Shown here: one piece after another, positions 8,379 to 16,921 of the stretch | How the letters are laid out: every line of letters begins with the position of its first letter | Numbering within the stretch: position 1 is the first letter of the stretch | Program-made: the position numbers and the translations under genes | Notes under the pieces: model-generated | Database searches by the model: none | The model's input: the letters and a program-made list of their open reading frames with translations, nothing else | Told to the model about the DNA's origin: nothing | NCBI GenBank assembly: GCA_020444545.1 | Contig: JAHLKT010000002.1 | Location: forward strand, 340,870 to 404,869 | DNA length: 64,000 bases | Source: Desulfarculaceae bacterium | GTDB lineage: Bacteria; Desulfobacterota; Desulfarculia; Desulfarculales; Desulfarculaceae | Direction of reading: 5' to 3'

Positions 8379-9703
8379 AGACCATCGGCAAATACACGGT
8401 GCTGGGTTTCCTGGGGCGCGGCGGCATGTCCCGGGTGTACAAGGTGCGCCACGATATCGGCCCGGTGCGGGCGCTCAAGCTCTTCGCGCCCCGGGCCGAG
8501 CTGGCCACCCTGCTGCCCGGCGATGAGTTGCGCGCCCGCTTTTTGGACGAGGCAGCCACCCTGGCCGAGCTGAAACACCCCCGCCTGGTGCGGGTGCACC
8601 AGGTGCATCCCCACGAGCCCGCTTTTTACGTGATGGACCATTACTGCCTGAGCCTGGCCGAGGTGATCGGCGAGGGGGCCCGTTTGGAAGACCCCACCCG
8701 GCCCCTGGGGGTGGAGCAGGCCCTGGCCTGGGGGGCCCAGGCCCTGGAGGGCCTGAGCGTGTTGCACCGGGCCGGAGTGGTGCACCGCGACCTCAAGCCG
8801 GCCAACCTCATGCTGGGCGACGACGAGACGGTGCGCCTGGGCGACCTGGGCCTGAGCCACCGCCACGGGGAGCTTTCCAGCGGGAGGCCCAACCTGGTGC
8901 TAGGCTCGCCGGCCTATGCCGCGCCCGAGCTGGAGCGCGATCCCTTGGGCGTGGACCCCCGCGCGGACCTCTACTCCCTGGGGGTGAGCCTGTTCCGTCT
9001 GCTCACCGGACACCTGCCCGAAGAGGGTAGGGCAGCCTCGGTGCTGCGCCTCGAACTGGACGTGGCCTGGGACGCCTTTTTCGATACGGCCCTGGCCGAC
9101 AAGCCGGACGGCCGCTTTGTGGACGCCCAAGCCATGGCCTCGGCCCTGCACGAGCTGTTCGTGGCCTGGGAGGCGCGCCGCGAGGCGGCCTGCGCCTTGA
9201 TCGAGCCCACGCCCGCTCCGGACAGCGCCCCGGAAGGCCAGCCCCGGAGCGAGCCGCTGCGGGTGCGCCTGGCCGAGGCGCGCGATGCCTTTGGCCTGGA
9301 CGGGCTCATGCGGCCCCAGCAGTGGTTGCCCCGCGATCTGGCCCAGGCCGGTCCGGGAGTGCTGCATGACGCGGCCAGCGGCCTGTTCTGGCAAAAGGGC
9401 GGCTCGCCCCAGCCCCTGACCCACGAGCAGGCCGCCGGTTACGTCCAGGCCCTGAACCTGCGCCGCCTGGGGGGCCGCAATGGCTGGCGTCTGCCCACCG
9501 TGGCCGAGCTGGCCACCCTGTTGGCCCCGCCCCCCGCGCCTGGGCAAGACTGCGCCCCGCCCATCATGGACCCCTTGCAGGATCGCCTGTGGTCGGCGGA
9601 CACCGCCACGCCCTGCGCGGCCTGGTACGCCAACCTGGCGGCGGGCTATTTGGGCCGGGCCGACAAGGACTGCTTTTTGTTCGTGCGCGCGGTCCGCGCT
9701 TGA
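8375..9703 (+). CDS. Ser/Thr protein kinase fused to a DUF1566 domain
   Basis: The TTG start overlaps the upstream stop (TTGA). The 442-residue protein has a Hanks-type kinase domain: glycine loop GRGGMSRV (14-21), K35 in ALK, HRDLKPANL with D139, DLG with D157 in place of DFG, and an APE segment. After a Pro/Glu-rich linker (about 260-320) comes a C-terminal domain of the DUF1566/Lcl type (about 345-440), recognisable by SGLFWQK, NGWRLPTVAEL and the final FVRAVR. DUF1566 is usually found in surface or exported proteins. No membrane segment is present, so this copy is likely cytoplasmic. Confidence 0.88.
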   Translation: MKTIGKYTVLGFLGRGGMSRVYKVRHDIGPVRALKLFAPRAELATLLPGDELRARFLDEAATLAELKHPRLVRVHQVHPHEPAFYVMDHYCLSLAEVIGEGARLEDPTRPLGVEQALAWGAQALEGLSVLHRAGVVHRDLKPANLMLGDDETVRLGDLGLSHRHGELSSGRPNLVLGSPAYAAPELERDPLGVDPRADLYSLGVSLFRLLTGHLPEEGRAASVLRLELDVAWDAFFDTALADKPDGRFVDAQAMASALHELFVAWEARREAACALIEPTPAPDSAPEGQPRSEPLRVRLAEARDAFGLDGLMRPQQWLPRDLAQAGPGVLHDAASGLFWQKGGSPQPLTHEQAAGYVQALNLRRLGGRNGWRLPTVAELATLLAPPPAPGQDCAPPIMDPLQDRLWSADTATPCAAWYANLAAGYLGRADKDCFLFVRAVRA

Positions 9704-9783
9704 ATCAAGCCTCTCCCTGGCATCCCGCCGGGCCAAGCCTCATAATTGTTACATGTGAGAATTAACTTCTTAGGAGAAGACCC

Positions 9784-10371
9784 ATGAGGCGAATCAGCTT
9801 GTTGGTGGCCCTGGCCGCTCTGTTGGCCCTGTCCGCGCCCGCCCTGGCGGCCGCGCCCGCCTGGCAGTTCGACCCGCCCCACTGCCAGATCATCTTTCAG
9901 ATAAAACACGTCTTCGCCCCGGTGATGGGCCAGTTCATGAAGTTCGGCGGCAAGGTTAACTTCAGCCCCGATGACCTGGCCACGAGCAAGGTGGAGCTGA
10001 CCATCGACGCGGCCAGCCTGGACACCGGGGTGGACGCCCGCGACAACCACCTGCGCACCGCCGATTTCTTCGACACCAAGCGCTACCCCCACATCACCTT
10101 CCGGAGCACCAGCTTCCAGGCCAAAGGCAAGAACCGGTTCGTGGTCAAGGGCAAGCTGACCATGAAGGACGTGACCAAGCCGGTGGAGCTGGTGTTCAAC
10201 TATCTGGGCAGCAAGCCCAACCCCATGAACAAGGGCCAGATGGTGGCAGGCTTCACCTCCGAGTTCTACCTGGACCGCCTGGACTATCACGTGGGCAGCG
10301 GCAAGTTCTACGAGCAGGGGGTCGTGGGCAACAAGGTGCTGGTGTACATCCATCTGGAGCTGGTGCGTTAG
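9784..10371 (+). CDS. YceI-family periplasmic protein
   Basis: The 195-residue protein has a signal peptide (residues 1-23, ending ALAAA) and a YceI lipocalin-like domain with the family's early FQIKHVFAPVMGQF segment and the later DTKRYPHITF motif. YceI proteins bind polyisoprenoid or amphiphilic lipids in a beta barrel. A strong TTAGGAGAAGA ribosome site precedes it. The methyltransferase gene begins two bases after its stop, so they are co-transcribed. Confidence 0.92.
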   Translation: MRRISLLVALAALLALSAPALAAAPAWQFDPPHCQIIFQIKHVFAPVMGQFMKFGGKVNFSPDDLATSKVELTIDAASLDTGVDARDNHLRTADFFDTKRYPHITFRSTSFQAKGKNRFVVKGKLTMKDVTKPVELVFNYLGSKPNPMNKGQMVAGFTSEFYLDRLDYHVGSGKFYEQGVVGNKVLVYIHLELVR

Positions 10372-10373
10372 CA

Positions 10374-11564
10374 ATGAGTCCGCTGGACCCCAGAGGCGCG
10401 GCCGGCCTGATCCTGGAGTTGGTCTGGGCCAGCGGCGAGGCGGCCCACAAGGATCTCTTGTACGCCCCGGTGGACCTGTGGGGCGACATCCTGCCCCCCC
10501 GCCTGCTGGACGGTCTCAAGGACCTGGGACAGGGCGACAGCCTGGAGCTGGACCTTACCACCGCCGAATCGGTGCCTGCCCGCAGCGAGGCCCTGGTGCG
10601 CGCCGCGCCCTGGAGCGCCTTTGCGAGCGGCCAAATGCGCCCCCGCGCTGGCCGCTTCTATCCCCGCCGCCTGCTCTCGGGCGTGGCCGGGGTGTCGCCG
10701 AACAGCCTGGAGCCCTTCCGCTGCCTGGGGCCGGGCGGCGAGGGCTTCTCCCTGGACCTGAACCACCCCCTGGCCGGGCACGGGCTCAAGCTGGTGGTGG
10801 CCGTGGAGCGCGAGACCCTGCCCGAGTCCGAGCTGAGCGGGCGCGGGGTGGACTGGCTGAGCCGCCTTTGCGCCGGGCCGGGTATGCAGGCCCGGGCCGA
10901 CGGCAAACCCACCGACTTCCTGGACGGCGAGGCCTTGGAGCGGGGCGACGAGTCCCCGGACTCTGAGTTCTATGAAAAGCCCCGCCTGGTGGGGCACGTG
11001 GATTCGCGGGCCAGCGAGCACATCGCCGAGTTCTACGGCGGGCTGCTGCCGCCCGGAGGCCGGGTGCTGGATTTGATGAGCGCCTACCAGAGCCATTTGC
11101 CCCTGGGGGCGAACGTCGGCGAGGTGGTGGGCCTGGGCCTGAACCTGGAGGAGATGGCGGCCAACCCGGCCCTGGACGGCCGGGTGATCCACGACCTCAA
11201 CGCCGAGCCGCGCCTGCCCTTTGATGACGCCAGCTTCGACGCCATAATCTGCACCGCCAGCGTGGAGTATCTCACCCGGCCCCGCGAGGTCTTCGCGGAC
11301 CTGGCCCGGGTGCTGGCCCCGGGCGGAGTCCTGGCCATGACCTTCAGCAATCGTTTCTTTCCGCCCAAGGCGGTGCGCCTGTGGACCGAGCTGCACGATT
11401 TCGAAAAGCTGGGCCTGGTCCTGGACTACTTCCTGGAGAGCGGGCGATTCACACAGCTGGGCACCCTGAGCGCCCGGGGCTGGCCCCGGCCGGAGGATGA
11501 CCGGCACTATGGTGAGTATCCCGCATCGGACCCGGTTTACGGGGTGTGGGGGCGCCGGTCCTGA
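10374..11564 (+). CDS. Methyltransferase with N-terminal SlyD/FKBP-like domain
   Basis: The C-terminal half of this 396-residue protein (from about 220) is a class I SAM-dependent methyltransferase of the type-11 group: GGRVLDLMSAYQSHLP replaces the usual glycine motif I, and LPFDDASFDAIICTASVEYL is motif II/III. The N-terminal half (about 10-145) resembles SlyD-type FKBP proline isomerases, with LLDGLKDLGQGDSLELDL and the SlyD flap signature NHPLAGHGLKLVVAVE. The usual LIPGLE pocket is changed to LLDGLK. Motif I lacks the GxGxG pattern, so SAM binding is less certain than the fold. Confidence 0.78.
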   Translation: MSPLDPRGAAGLILELVWASGEAAHKDLLYAPVDLWGDILPPRLLDGLKDLGQGDSLELDLTTAESVPARSEALVRAAPWSAFASGQMRPRAGRFYPRRLLSGVAGVSPNSLEPFRCLGPGGEGFSLDLNHPLAGHGLKLVVAVERETLPESELSGRGVDWLSRLCAGPGMQARADGKPTDFLDGEALERGDESPDSEFYEKPRLVGHVDSRASEHIAEFYGGLLPPGGRVLDLMSAYQSHLPLGANVGEVVGLGLNLEEMAANPALDGRVIHDLNAEPRLPFDDASFDAIICTASVEYLTRPREVFADLARVLAPGGVLAMTFSNRFFPPKAVRLWTELHDFEKLGLVLDYFLESGRFTQLGTLSARGWPRPEDDRHYGEYPASDPVYGVWGRRS

Positions 11565-11575
11565 GCCGGGACGGC

Positions 11576-11604
11576 TTGACCGTTATTCGAACGGCAAGTA
11601 ACCT
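11576..11604 (+). promoter_or_regulatory. Sigma-70-like promoter of ftsH
   Basis: TTGACC and TAACCT are separated by 17 bp. A short inverted repeat CCGTT-ATTCG-AACGG overlaps the spacer. Confidence 0.4.
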
Positions 11605-11691
11605 GATTAACAATATTTGAGTGGTCTTACCCCTCATGGGGCCGCCCCCGGCGAATGCAGGCGGCCTCTGGGCAAAAGGGAAGGGTGTCCG

Positions 11692-13599
11692 TTGGAAAAG
11701 CACCATAAATTTTCAATCTGGTACGTGCTCTTGGGCATCTGGTTCGTACTCATCCTCAACAATGTCATCTCCAGCCAGATCGGGCCCAAGCAGATCCCTT
11801 ACAGCGAGTTCATCAATCAGGTGCGCTCCGACAAGGTCCAGGAGATCGCCATCGGCAAGGACACCATCACCGGAAAGATGCTTGACGATCAGGGCAAGGC
11901 GATCAGCTTCACCACGGTGCGGGTCAACCCGGACCTGGCCAAGGAGCTGCAAGGCCACAAGATCGAGTTCCGCGGAGAGGTGGAGTCAACCTTCCTGCGT
12001 AGCCTCTTCTCCTGGATGGTGCCGGTCTTACTGTTCCTGGGCATCTGGTACTTCATGATGAAGCGCATGGGTCCGGGCCAGGGGGTGATGAGCTTCGCGG
12101 GCAACAAGGCCAAGGTCTATGCCGAGGAGGACATCCCCACCCGCTTCGTTGATGTGGCCGGGGTGGACGAGGCCAAGGGGGAGCTGGAGGAGGTGGTGCA
12201 GTTTTTGCGCACCCCGGATAAATTCACCCGTTTGGGGGGGCGCATGCCCAAGGGCGTGCTGTTGGTGGGCCCTCCGGGCACCGGCAAGACGCTCCTGTCG
12301 CGCGCGGTGGCCGGCGAGGCCGCGGTGCCCTTCTTCAGCATCAGCGGCAGCGAGTTCGTGGAGCTGTTCGTGGGCATGGGCGCGGCCCGGGTGCGCGACC
12401 TGTTCAAGCAGGCGCGGGAAAAGGCCCCCTGCATCGTGTTCATCGACGAGCTGGACGCCCTGGGCAAGGCTCGGGGCATGAGCGGCGCCATGGGCGGCCA
12501 CGACGAGCGCGAGCAGACCTTGCAGCAGCTGTTGGTGGAGATGGACGGCTTCGACCCCCGGGTGGGGGTGATCATCATGGCCGCTACCAACCGCCCCGAG
12601 ATATTGGACCCGGCTCTCTTGCGGGCCGGGCGTTTCGACCGCCAGGTGCTGGTGGACAAGCCGGACCTGAACGGCCGTATCGCCATCCTGGAGGTGCACG
12701 CCAAGCGCATCACCCTGGCCGACGACGTGAATCTGAAGGTGTTGGCCCAGCGCACCCCGGGCCTTTCGGGCGCGGACCTTGAGAACATCCTAAACGAGGG
12801 GGCGCTCTTGGCCGCCCGGGCCGACCGCGACGAGGTGATCATGGCCGACCTGGAGGAGGCGGTGGACCGCATCGTGGGCGGCCTGGAAAAGAAGAACCGG
12901 GTGATCAACCCCGAAGAGAAGAAGCGGGTGGCTTTCCACGAGACCGGGCACGCCCTGGTGGCCTCCTTCACCCCCAAGGCCGACAAGGTGCACAAGATAT
13001 CCATCATCCCCCGGGGCATCGCCGCCCTGGGCTACACCGAGCAGCGCCCCACCGAAGACCGTTACCTCATGAGCCAGAGCGAGCTGGAGAGCAAGGTGGA
13101 CGTGATGCTGGGCGGCCGGGTGGCCGAACGCATCATCTTCGGGGAGGGGAGCACCGGCGCGGCCAACGACCTGCAACGGGCCACGGACCTGGTGCGGGCC
13201 ATGCTCACCCAATACGGCATGGGCACCACCCTGGGGCCGGTGACCTACTCCCGGCGGGGCCAGCCGGTGTTCATCCCCAGCGACTCGGCCTACGCCCCGC
13301 CCCCCTCGGAGTATTCCGAGGCCACCGCCGCCTCCCTGGACAAGGAGCTGCGCGAGTTCATGGAGGAGCGCGAGCAGCAGGTGGAGAACCTGCTTACCAA
13401 GCACCGCGACCTGCTGGAAAAGGTGGCCCAGAAGCTGTTGGATGTGGAGGTTTTGGACGAGACCCAATTCCGCGAGCTCATCGGCCAGGTGGAGGGCGAA
13501 GAGGCCAAGCAGCAGGTGGCCGAGCTGGACGCCGAGAAGCCCGACCGGCCTGGCGACGAAAAGAGCACCCTGGGCAGCCATCCGGCCCCGGACGCGTAA
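11692..13599 (+). CDS. ftsH: ATP-dependent zinc metalloprotease FtsH
   Basis: The TTG at 11692 is preferred: GGGAAGGG lies 6 bases upstream and the protein then begins just before the first membrane segment. The 635-residue protein has two transmembrane segments (about 6-24 and 105-122) around a periplasmic loop, an AAA+ domain with Walker A GPPGTGKT (about 193-200) and Walker B FIDELDAL, the second region of homology, and a zinc protease site HETGH (about 416-420). FtsH degrades misassembled membrane proteins and regulatory proteins as a hexamer. The pore motif region is normal. The C-terminal tail is Asp/Glu-rich. Confidence 0.95.
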   Translation: MEKHHKFSIWYVLLGIWFVLILNNVISSQIGPKQIPYSEFINQVRSDKVQEIAIGKDTITGKMLDDQGKAISFTTVRVNPDLAKELQGHKIEFRGEVESTFLRSLFSWMVPVLLFLGIWYFMMKRMGPGQGVMSFAGNKAKVYAEEDIPTRFVDVAGVDEAKGELEEVVQFLRTPDKFTRLGGRMPKGVLLVGPPGTGKTLLSRAVAGEAAVPFFSISGSEFVELFVGMGAARVRDLFKQAREKAPCIVFIDELDALGKARGMSGAMGGHDEREQTLQQLLVEMDGFDPRVGVIIMAATNRPEILDPALLRAGRFDRQVLVDKPDLNGRIAILEVHAKRITLADDVNLKVLAQRTPGLSGADLENILNEGALLAARADRDEVIMADLEEAVDRIVGGLEKKNRVINPEEKKRVAFHETGHALVASFTPKADKVHKISIIPRGIAALGYTEQRPTEDRYLMSQSELESKVDVMLGGRVAERIIFGEGSTGAANDLQRATDLVRAMLTQYGMGTTLGPVTYSRRGQPVFIPSDSAYAPPPSEYSEATAASLDKELREFMEEREQQVENLLTKHRDLLEKVAQKLLDVEVLDETQFRELIGQVEGEEAKQQVAELDAEKPDRPGDEKSTLGSHPAPDA

Positions 13600-13626
13600 T
13601 CACCGAGCAACGAGGAGCTACACAGC

Positions 13627-14040
13627 ATGGAAGCGAATCAGGCCCTGGATTACGAGGACATCGTAATCGAGCAGTTCCCCTACCGGGGCAAGATGTACGA
13701 GGTCAAGGGCATCAGCGTGCGCTGGCTGTCCAAGTGCGGCGACGACGGCCACGGCAACCCCGAGTACGGCCTTAGGCTGTTCACCGCCCAACCCGGCGGC
13801 GAGATACCCATCCACAACCACTTCTATCACCAGACCATGTACATCACCGAGGGCGAGTTCGAGTGCTACGCCTATGACCCGGAGAGCGATGAGCTGACCG
13901 AGACCAAGCTGTGCGGCCCCGGATCGAGCATCTACATCCCCTCCCTGGAGCCTCACGGCATGAAGAACGTCAGTGACGGGCAGGGCCGCTTCCTGTGCTG
14001 CATCGCCAATGTCTACGAGGACAAAGAGGCGGTCCTTTAG
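13627..14040 (+). CDS. Cupin-domain protein
   Basis: This 137-residue single-domain cupin has the metal-binding motif 1 (PIHNHFYHQTMYITEGEFE) and a second motif ending in PSLEPHGMKN. His and Glu residues that bind metal in cupins are present. The substrate is unknown. A good AGGAG ribosome site lies upstream, the gene follows ftsH by 27 bp and is closed by an intrinsic terminator, so it is likely the last gene of the ftsH unit. Confidence 0.83.
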   Translation: MEANQALDYEDIVIEQFPYRGKMYEVKGISVRWLSKCGDDGHGNPEYGLRLFTAQPGGEIPIHNHFYHQTMYITEGEFECYAYDPESDELTETKLCGPGSSIYIPSLEPHGMKNVSDGQGRFLCCIANVYEDKEAVL

Positions 14041-14066
14041 ACGGCCTCTTCTCACACCGCAAAAAA

Positions 14067-14103
14067 CCGGGTCCGGCGCGTTGCCGGGCCCGGTCTCTTT
14101 TTT
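14067..14103 (+). terminator. Intrinsic terminator after the cupin gene
   Basis: An 11-bp stem (CCGGGTCCGGC / GCCGGGCCCGG, one G-U pair) with a GCGTT loop is followed by TCTCTTTTTT. Confidence 0.85.
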
Positions 14104-14137
14104 GATGGCCTGGTGCGGCGCTGGCCGCGCCGGAGAG

Positions 14138-14350
14138 CTACTTGTCCAGAATCTTCTCTTTCTGGTCCTCGTACTGCTCTTTGGTGATGGCCCCGGACTT
14201 GTAAGCCTTTTGCAGGTCGATTAGCTGCTGGCCCTCGGACACGGTGGTGGTCTGGGTTTTTACGTCCGCGCCGCCGCAGCCGCTCAGGCCGACCAGGCCC
14301 AGAGAGAACAGCAGCGACAAGCCGATGAGCAGGGAGATGGTTTTGCGCAT
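14138..14350 (-). CDS. Small lipoprotein with SHOCT-like tail
   Basis: Translation is placed at 14350, where AGAAGGGTGATCC gives a ribosome site; the frame extends further upstream without support. The 70-residue precursor has a lipoprotein signal ending in LSGC (Cys about 24), then a short linker and a LQKAYKSGAITKEQYEDQKEKIL segment. That segment matches the SHOCT (short C-terminal) motif found at the end of many small membrane-associated proteins and thought to mediate oligomerisation. The function is unknown. It has its own sigma-70 promoter. Confidence 0.8.
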   Translation of the reverse strand: MRKTISLLIGLSLLFSLGLVGLSGCGGADVKTQTTTVSEGQQLIDLQKAYKSGAITKEQYEDQKEKILDK

Positions 14351-14411
14351 GGTTGGATCACCCTTCTGGCGTTGGAGTGCATGATCAATACGGGCACGAA
14401 TATATGCAAAC

Positions 14412-14440
14412 ATGCTAACCCGGTGCGTGAAACGGGTCAA
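14412..14440 (-). promoter_or_regulatory. Sigma-70 promoter of the small lipoprotein gene
   Basis: On the minus strand TTGACC and TAGCAT are separated by 17 bp, about 60 bp before the start codon. Confidence 0.5.
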
Positions 14441-14487
14441 TCCTTCCCGGCTGGCAAAGTGCCCGGGGACGAGAGGCGGCGAATAGC

Positions 14488-14841
14488 CTATTCGCCGCGA
14501 GGAGTGAGCTTCTCCAGAAGCAGGTAGCAGCCATGTCCCAGGGGTTCCAGGTCGTGGTGCACCACCTCCCAGGCCAGGGCCAGGGCGGCGGCTTCGTCTT
14601 GGTGCGCCAACTCTTCGCGCAGGGCGATTATCTTGCGCCAGGGCACCCTGGGAGCGCTGGAGCGCAGCTTGTCCGGTAGGCGGCTCGCGGCCTCGCTTAT
14701 GGCCTGCAAATCGCTGATCGCGACCTCCTGGGCCTGGGGAGCGTTTTGGAAATCCTTAAAGTCCATTCCCGCGAGGTAATCACGGATGCGCGCCATGGAC
14801 TCCAAGATGGCGTCCAGATACGGGCGGTAATCTTCTGGCAT
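14488..14841 (-). CDS. HepT-like (DUF86) protein without an antitoxin partner
   Basis: The start at 14841 has AAGGAGA upstream. The 117-residue all-helical protein matches the DUF86/HepT family (YLDAILESMARIRDYLAGMDF..., SEAASRLPDKLR, PWRKIIALREELAHQD). HepT toxins are HEPN RNases with an RX4HxY motif; the Tyr is AMPylated by the MntA antitoxin. Here R75 and H80 are kept, but the Tyr position is D82 and the usual Asn after Arg is Glu. No nucleotidyltransferase gene is adjacent. The stop codon sits inside a perfect hairpin (CGGCGAATAG...CTATTCGCCG). Confidence 0.75.
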   Translation of the reverse strand: MPEDYRPYLDAILESMARIRDYLAGMDFKDFQNAPQAQEVAISDLQAISEAASRLPDKLRSSAPRVPWRKIIALREELAHQDEAAALALAWEVVHHDLEPLGHGCYLLLEKLTPRGE

Positions 14842-14918
14842 ATTGGTCTCCTTGTATATCCCCGGCCCAGGCGGCGGGAGCGCTATGCATCTTGGCAAAC
14901 CACCCCGCGCCCGGCCGG

Positions 14919-16334
14919 CTACAGTTCCAGAACCTTGAGCAGGTTGGTGGTGCCGGGCACGCCCACCGGCGCGCCGCCGGTTACGATGATGTGCTCGCCC
15001 TTCTGGGCCAGGCCCGAAGCCAAGACCCACTCCCTGGCGCGCTCGCCCATCTGCTCGATGTCCGCGAAGGGCTCCACCAGGGCCGGGATGATGCCCCAGG
15101 AGATGGCCAGCTGGCGGCAGGTGCCCGCGTCCGGGGTCAGGCCGATCACCGGAGCCCCGGGCCGAAGGCGGGCGATGAGCCGGGCGGTGGAGCCGCTGGT
15201 GGTGGAGGCCACGATGGCCGCGGGCCGAAGGTCCTGGGCCAGCCAGCCGGCGGCGCGGCTGAGCGCGGCGGCCACGGCCGGGAGCAGGGGGCTGAGCCCC
15301 TCCTTGAGCGCGGCCTGGCTGTCCACCGAGCCCTCGCTGGCCCGGCAGATGCGGTCCATCATGGCCACCGACTCCACCGGGAACTCGCCCATGGCCGTTT
15401 CGTCGGAGAGCATCACCGCGTCGGTGCCGTCCAAGACCGCGTTGGCCACGTCGGCGGCCTCGGCCCGGGTGGGGCGCGGGTTCTCCATCATGGAGCGCAG
15501 CATCTGGGTGGCGGTCACCACCACCTTGCCTGCCTTGCGCGCCTCGGCGATGATGCGTTTCTGGATCAGGGGCACCTGCTCCAGGGGCATCTCCACCCCC
15601 AGGTCGCCCCGGGCCACCATGACCCCGTCCACCGCGGCCATGATCTGAGGCAGGCGCTCCACGGCCTGGGGCTTTTCGATCTTGGCCACCAACAGGGGCG
15701 GGTCGTCGGCGTGGTTCAGGCGCTCGCGCACCGGGCCCAGGTCGTCCTCGTGGCGCACGAAGGACAGGGCCACCAGGTCCACCCCGGCCTCCAGGCCGGC
15801 CTCCAGGTCGCGCTGGTCCTTGGGGGTGAAGGAGCTGACCCGAAGGTGGCTGGTGGGCAGGTTGACCCCTTTCCGGGAGCTGACCGTGCCGCCCACCTTG
15901 ACCTGGCAGCGCACCCGGTCCGCCTCCACGGCCAGCACCTTGAGCTCCACCATGCCGTCGGCCAACAGGATGGGCTGGCCCTCTTTCACGTCCTCCAGCA
16001 GGTGCTCGTAGGCCACGGGAAGGATGTCGCCCTCCGCCTCGGAGCCCGGGGCCAGGATCACCTCGTCTCCGGCGTCCAGATCGCGGGGTTCGGGTAGGGT
16101 GCCCAGGCGGATCTTGGGGCCGGCCAGGTCTTGCAGGATGGCGATCTGGCGACCCTCTTGGGCCGAGAGGGCGCGCAGGCGGCCGACCATCTCGCGGTGG
16201 CTGGCGTGGTCGCCGTGGGAGTAGTTGAGCCGGGCCACGTCCAGCCCGGCGTTGATCATGCGGCGGAGCGTGGCCTCGTCGGCGCTGGCCGGGCCGATGG
16301 TGGCCACTATCTTGGTCTTGCGAGCAGGCTTCAT
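14919..16334 (-). CDS. pyk: Pyruvate kinase
   Basis: The ATG at 16334 has GGAGGGT upstream and fits the family start (KTKIVATIGPAS). The 471-residue protein carries the conserved pyruvate kinase stretches: NYSHGDH near the N-terminus, MVARGDLGVEMPLEQVPLIQK around the active site with the catalytic Lys earlier in AKIEKPQAVERLP, and LSDETAMGEFPVE. The enzyme converts phosphoenolpyruvate and ADP to pyruvate and ATP. The C-terminal allosteric domain is full length. The HepT-like gene follows 77 bp downstream on the same strand. Confidence 0.97.
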   Translation of the reverse strand: MKPARKTKIVATIGPASADEATLRRMINAGLDVARLNYSHGDHASHREMVGRLRALSAQEGRQIAILQDLAGPKIRLGTLPEPRDLDAGDEVILAPGSEAEGDILPVAYEHLLEDVKEGQPILLADGMVELKVLAVEADRVRCQVKVGGTVSSRKGVNLPTSHLRVSSFTPKDQRDLEAGLEAGVDLVALSFVRHEDDLGPVRERLNHADDPPLLVAKIEKPQAVERLPQIMAAVDGVMVARGDLGVEMPLEQVPLIQKRIIAEARKAGKVVVTATQMLRSMMENPRPTRAEAADVANAVLDGTDAVMLSDETAMGEFPVESVAMMDRICRASEGSVDSQAALKEGLSPLLPAVAAALSRAAGWLAQDLRPAAIVASTTSGSTARLIARLRPGAPVIGLTPDAGTCRQLAISWGIIPALVEPFADIEQMGERAREWVLASGLAQKGEHIIVTGGAPVGVPGTTNLLKVLEL

Positions 16335-16423
16335 TCGTACCCTCCAGGGTTTGCCAAGCATCGTCCTACACAGGTAAGCTTAGGCTGAAAAGCCGCTTTT
16401 TAAAGGCCTGTAAGAGGAATGTC

Positions 16424-16921
16424 ATGGAATCTAAACCGGTCAGTGACACCAGCGTGGTCATGGCCATGCTCATGGAGCCCGCCGACGCCAACGTGGCGGG
16501 CAATGTGCATGGCGGCGTGATCATGAAGAACATCGACAACACCGCCGCGGTGGTGGCCCTGCGCCATGCGGGCTGCAACGTGGTCACCGCCAGCATCGAC
16601 CGCCTGGACTTCCATAACCCAGTGTACGTGGGCGAGGTGCTGTTTTTAAAGGCCACCCTCAACCGCACCGGCACTTCCTCCATGGAGGTGGGGGTGCGGG
16701 TGGAGGCCGAGAACCCCAGCAAGGGCGTGGTGCGCCACGTGGCCAGCGCCTACCTCACCTTCGTGGCCCTGGACGCCGACGGCCACCCCACCGGAGTGCC
16801 GGAGGTGGTGCCCGAGACGGCCATGCAGCGCCAGCGCCACGCCGAGGCCACCGAGCGCCAGAAGACTCGCCTGGCCGAGAAGCAGCGCGAAAAAGAGGGG
16901 CGTAAGAAGGCCGGCCTGTGA
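16424..16921 (+). CDS. Acyl-CoA thioesterase (YciA/BFIT hotdog family)
   Basis: This 165-residue hotdog-fold protein matches the YciA/acyl-CoA hydrolase family: MLMEPADANVAGNVHGGVIMKNIDN contains the catalytic Asn/Asp-His-Gly region, followed by DRLDFHNPVYVGEVLFLKA. It should hydrolyse acyl-CoA to free acid and CoA. The C-terminal 30 residues are charged and probably disordered. Its TGA overlaps the GTG of the next gene. AAGAGGAATG provides the ribosome site. Confidence 0.9.
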   Translation: MESKPVSDTSVVMAMLMEPADANVAGNVHGGVIMKNIDNTAAVVALRHAGCNVVTASIDRLDFHNPVYVGEVLFLKATLNRTGTSSMEVGVRVEAENPSKGVVRHVASAYLTFVALDADGHPTGVPEVVPETAMQRQRHAEATERQKTRLAEKQREKEGRKKAGL

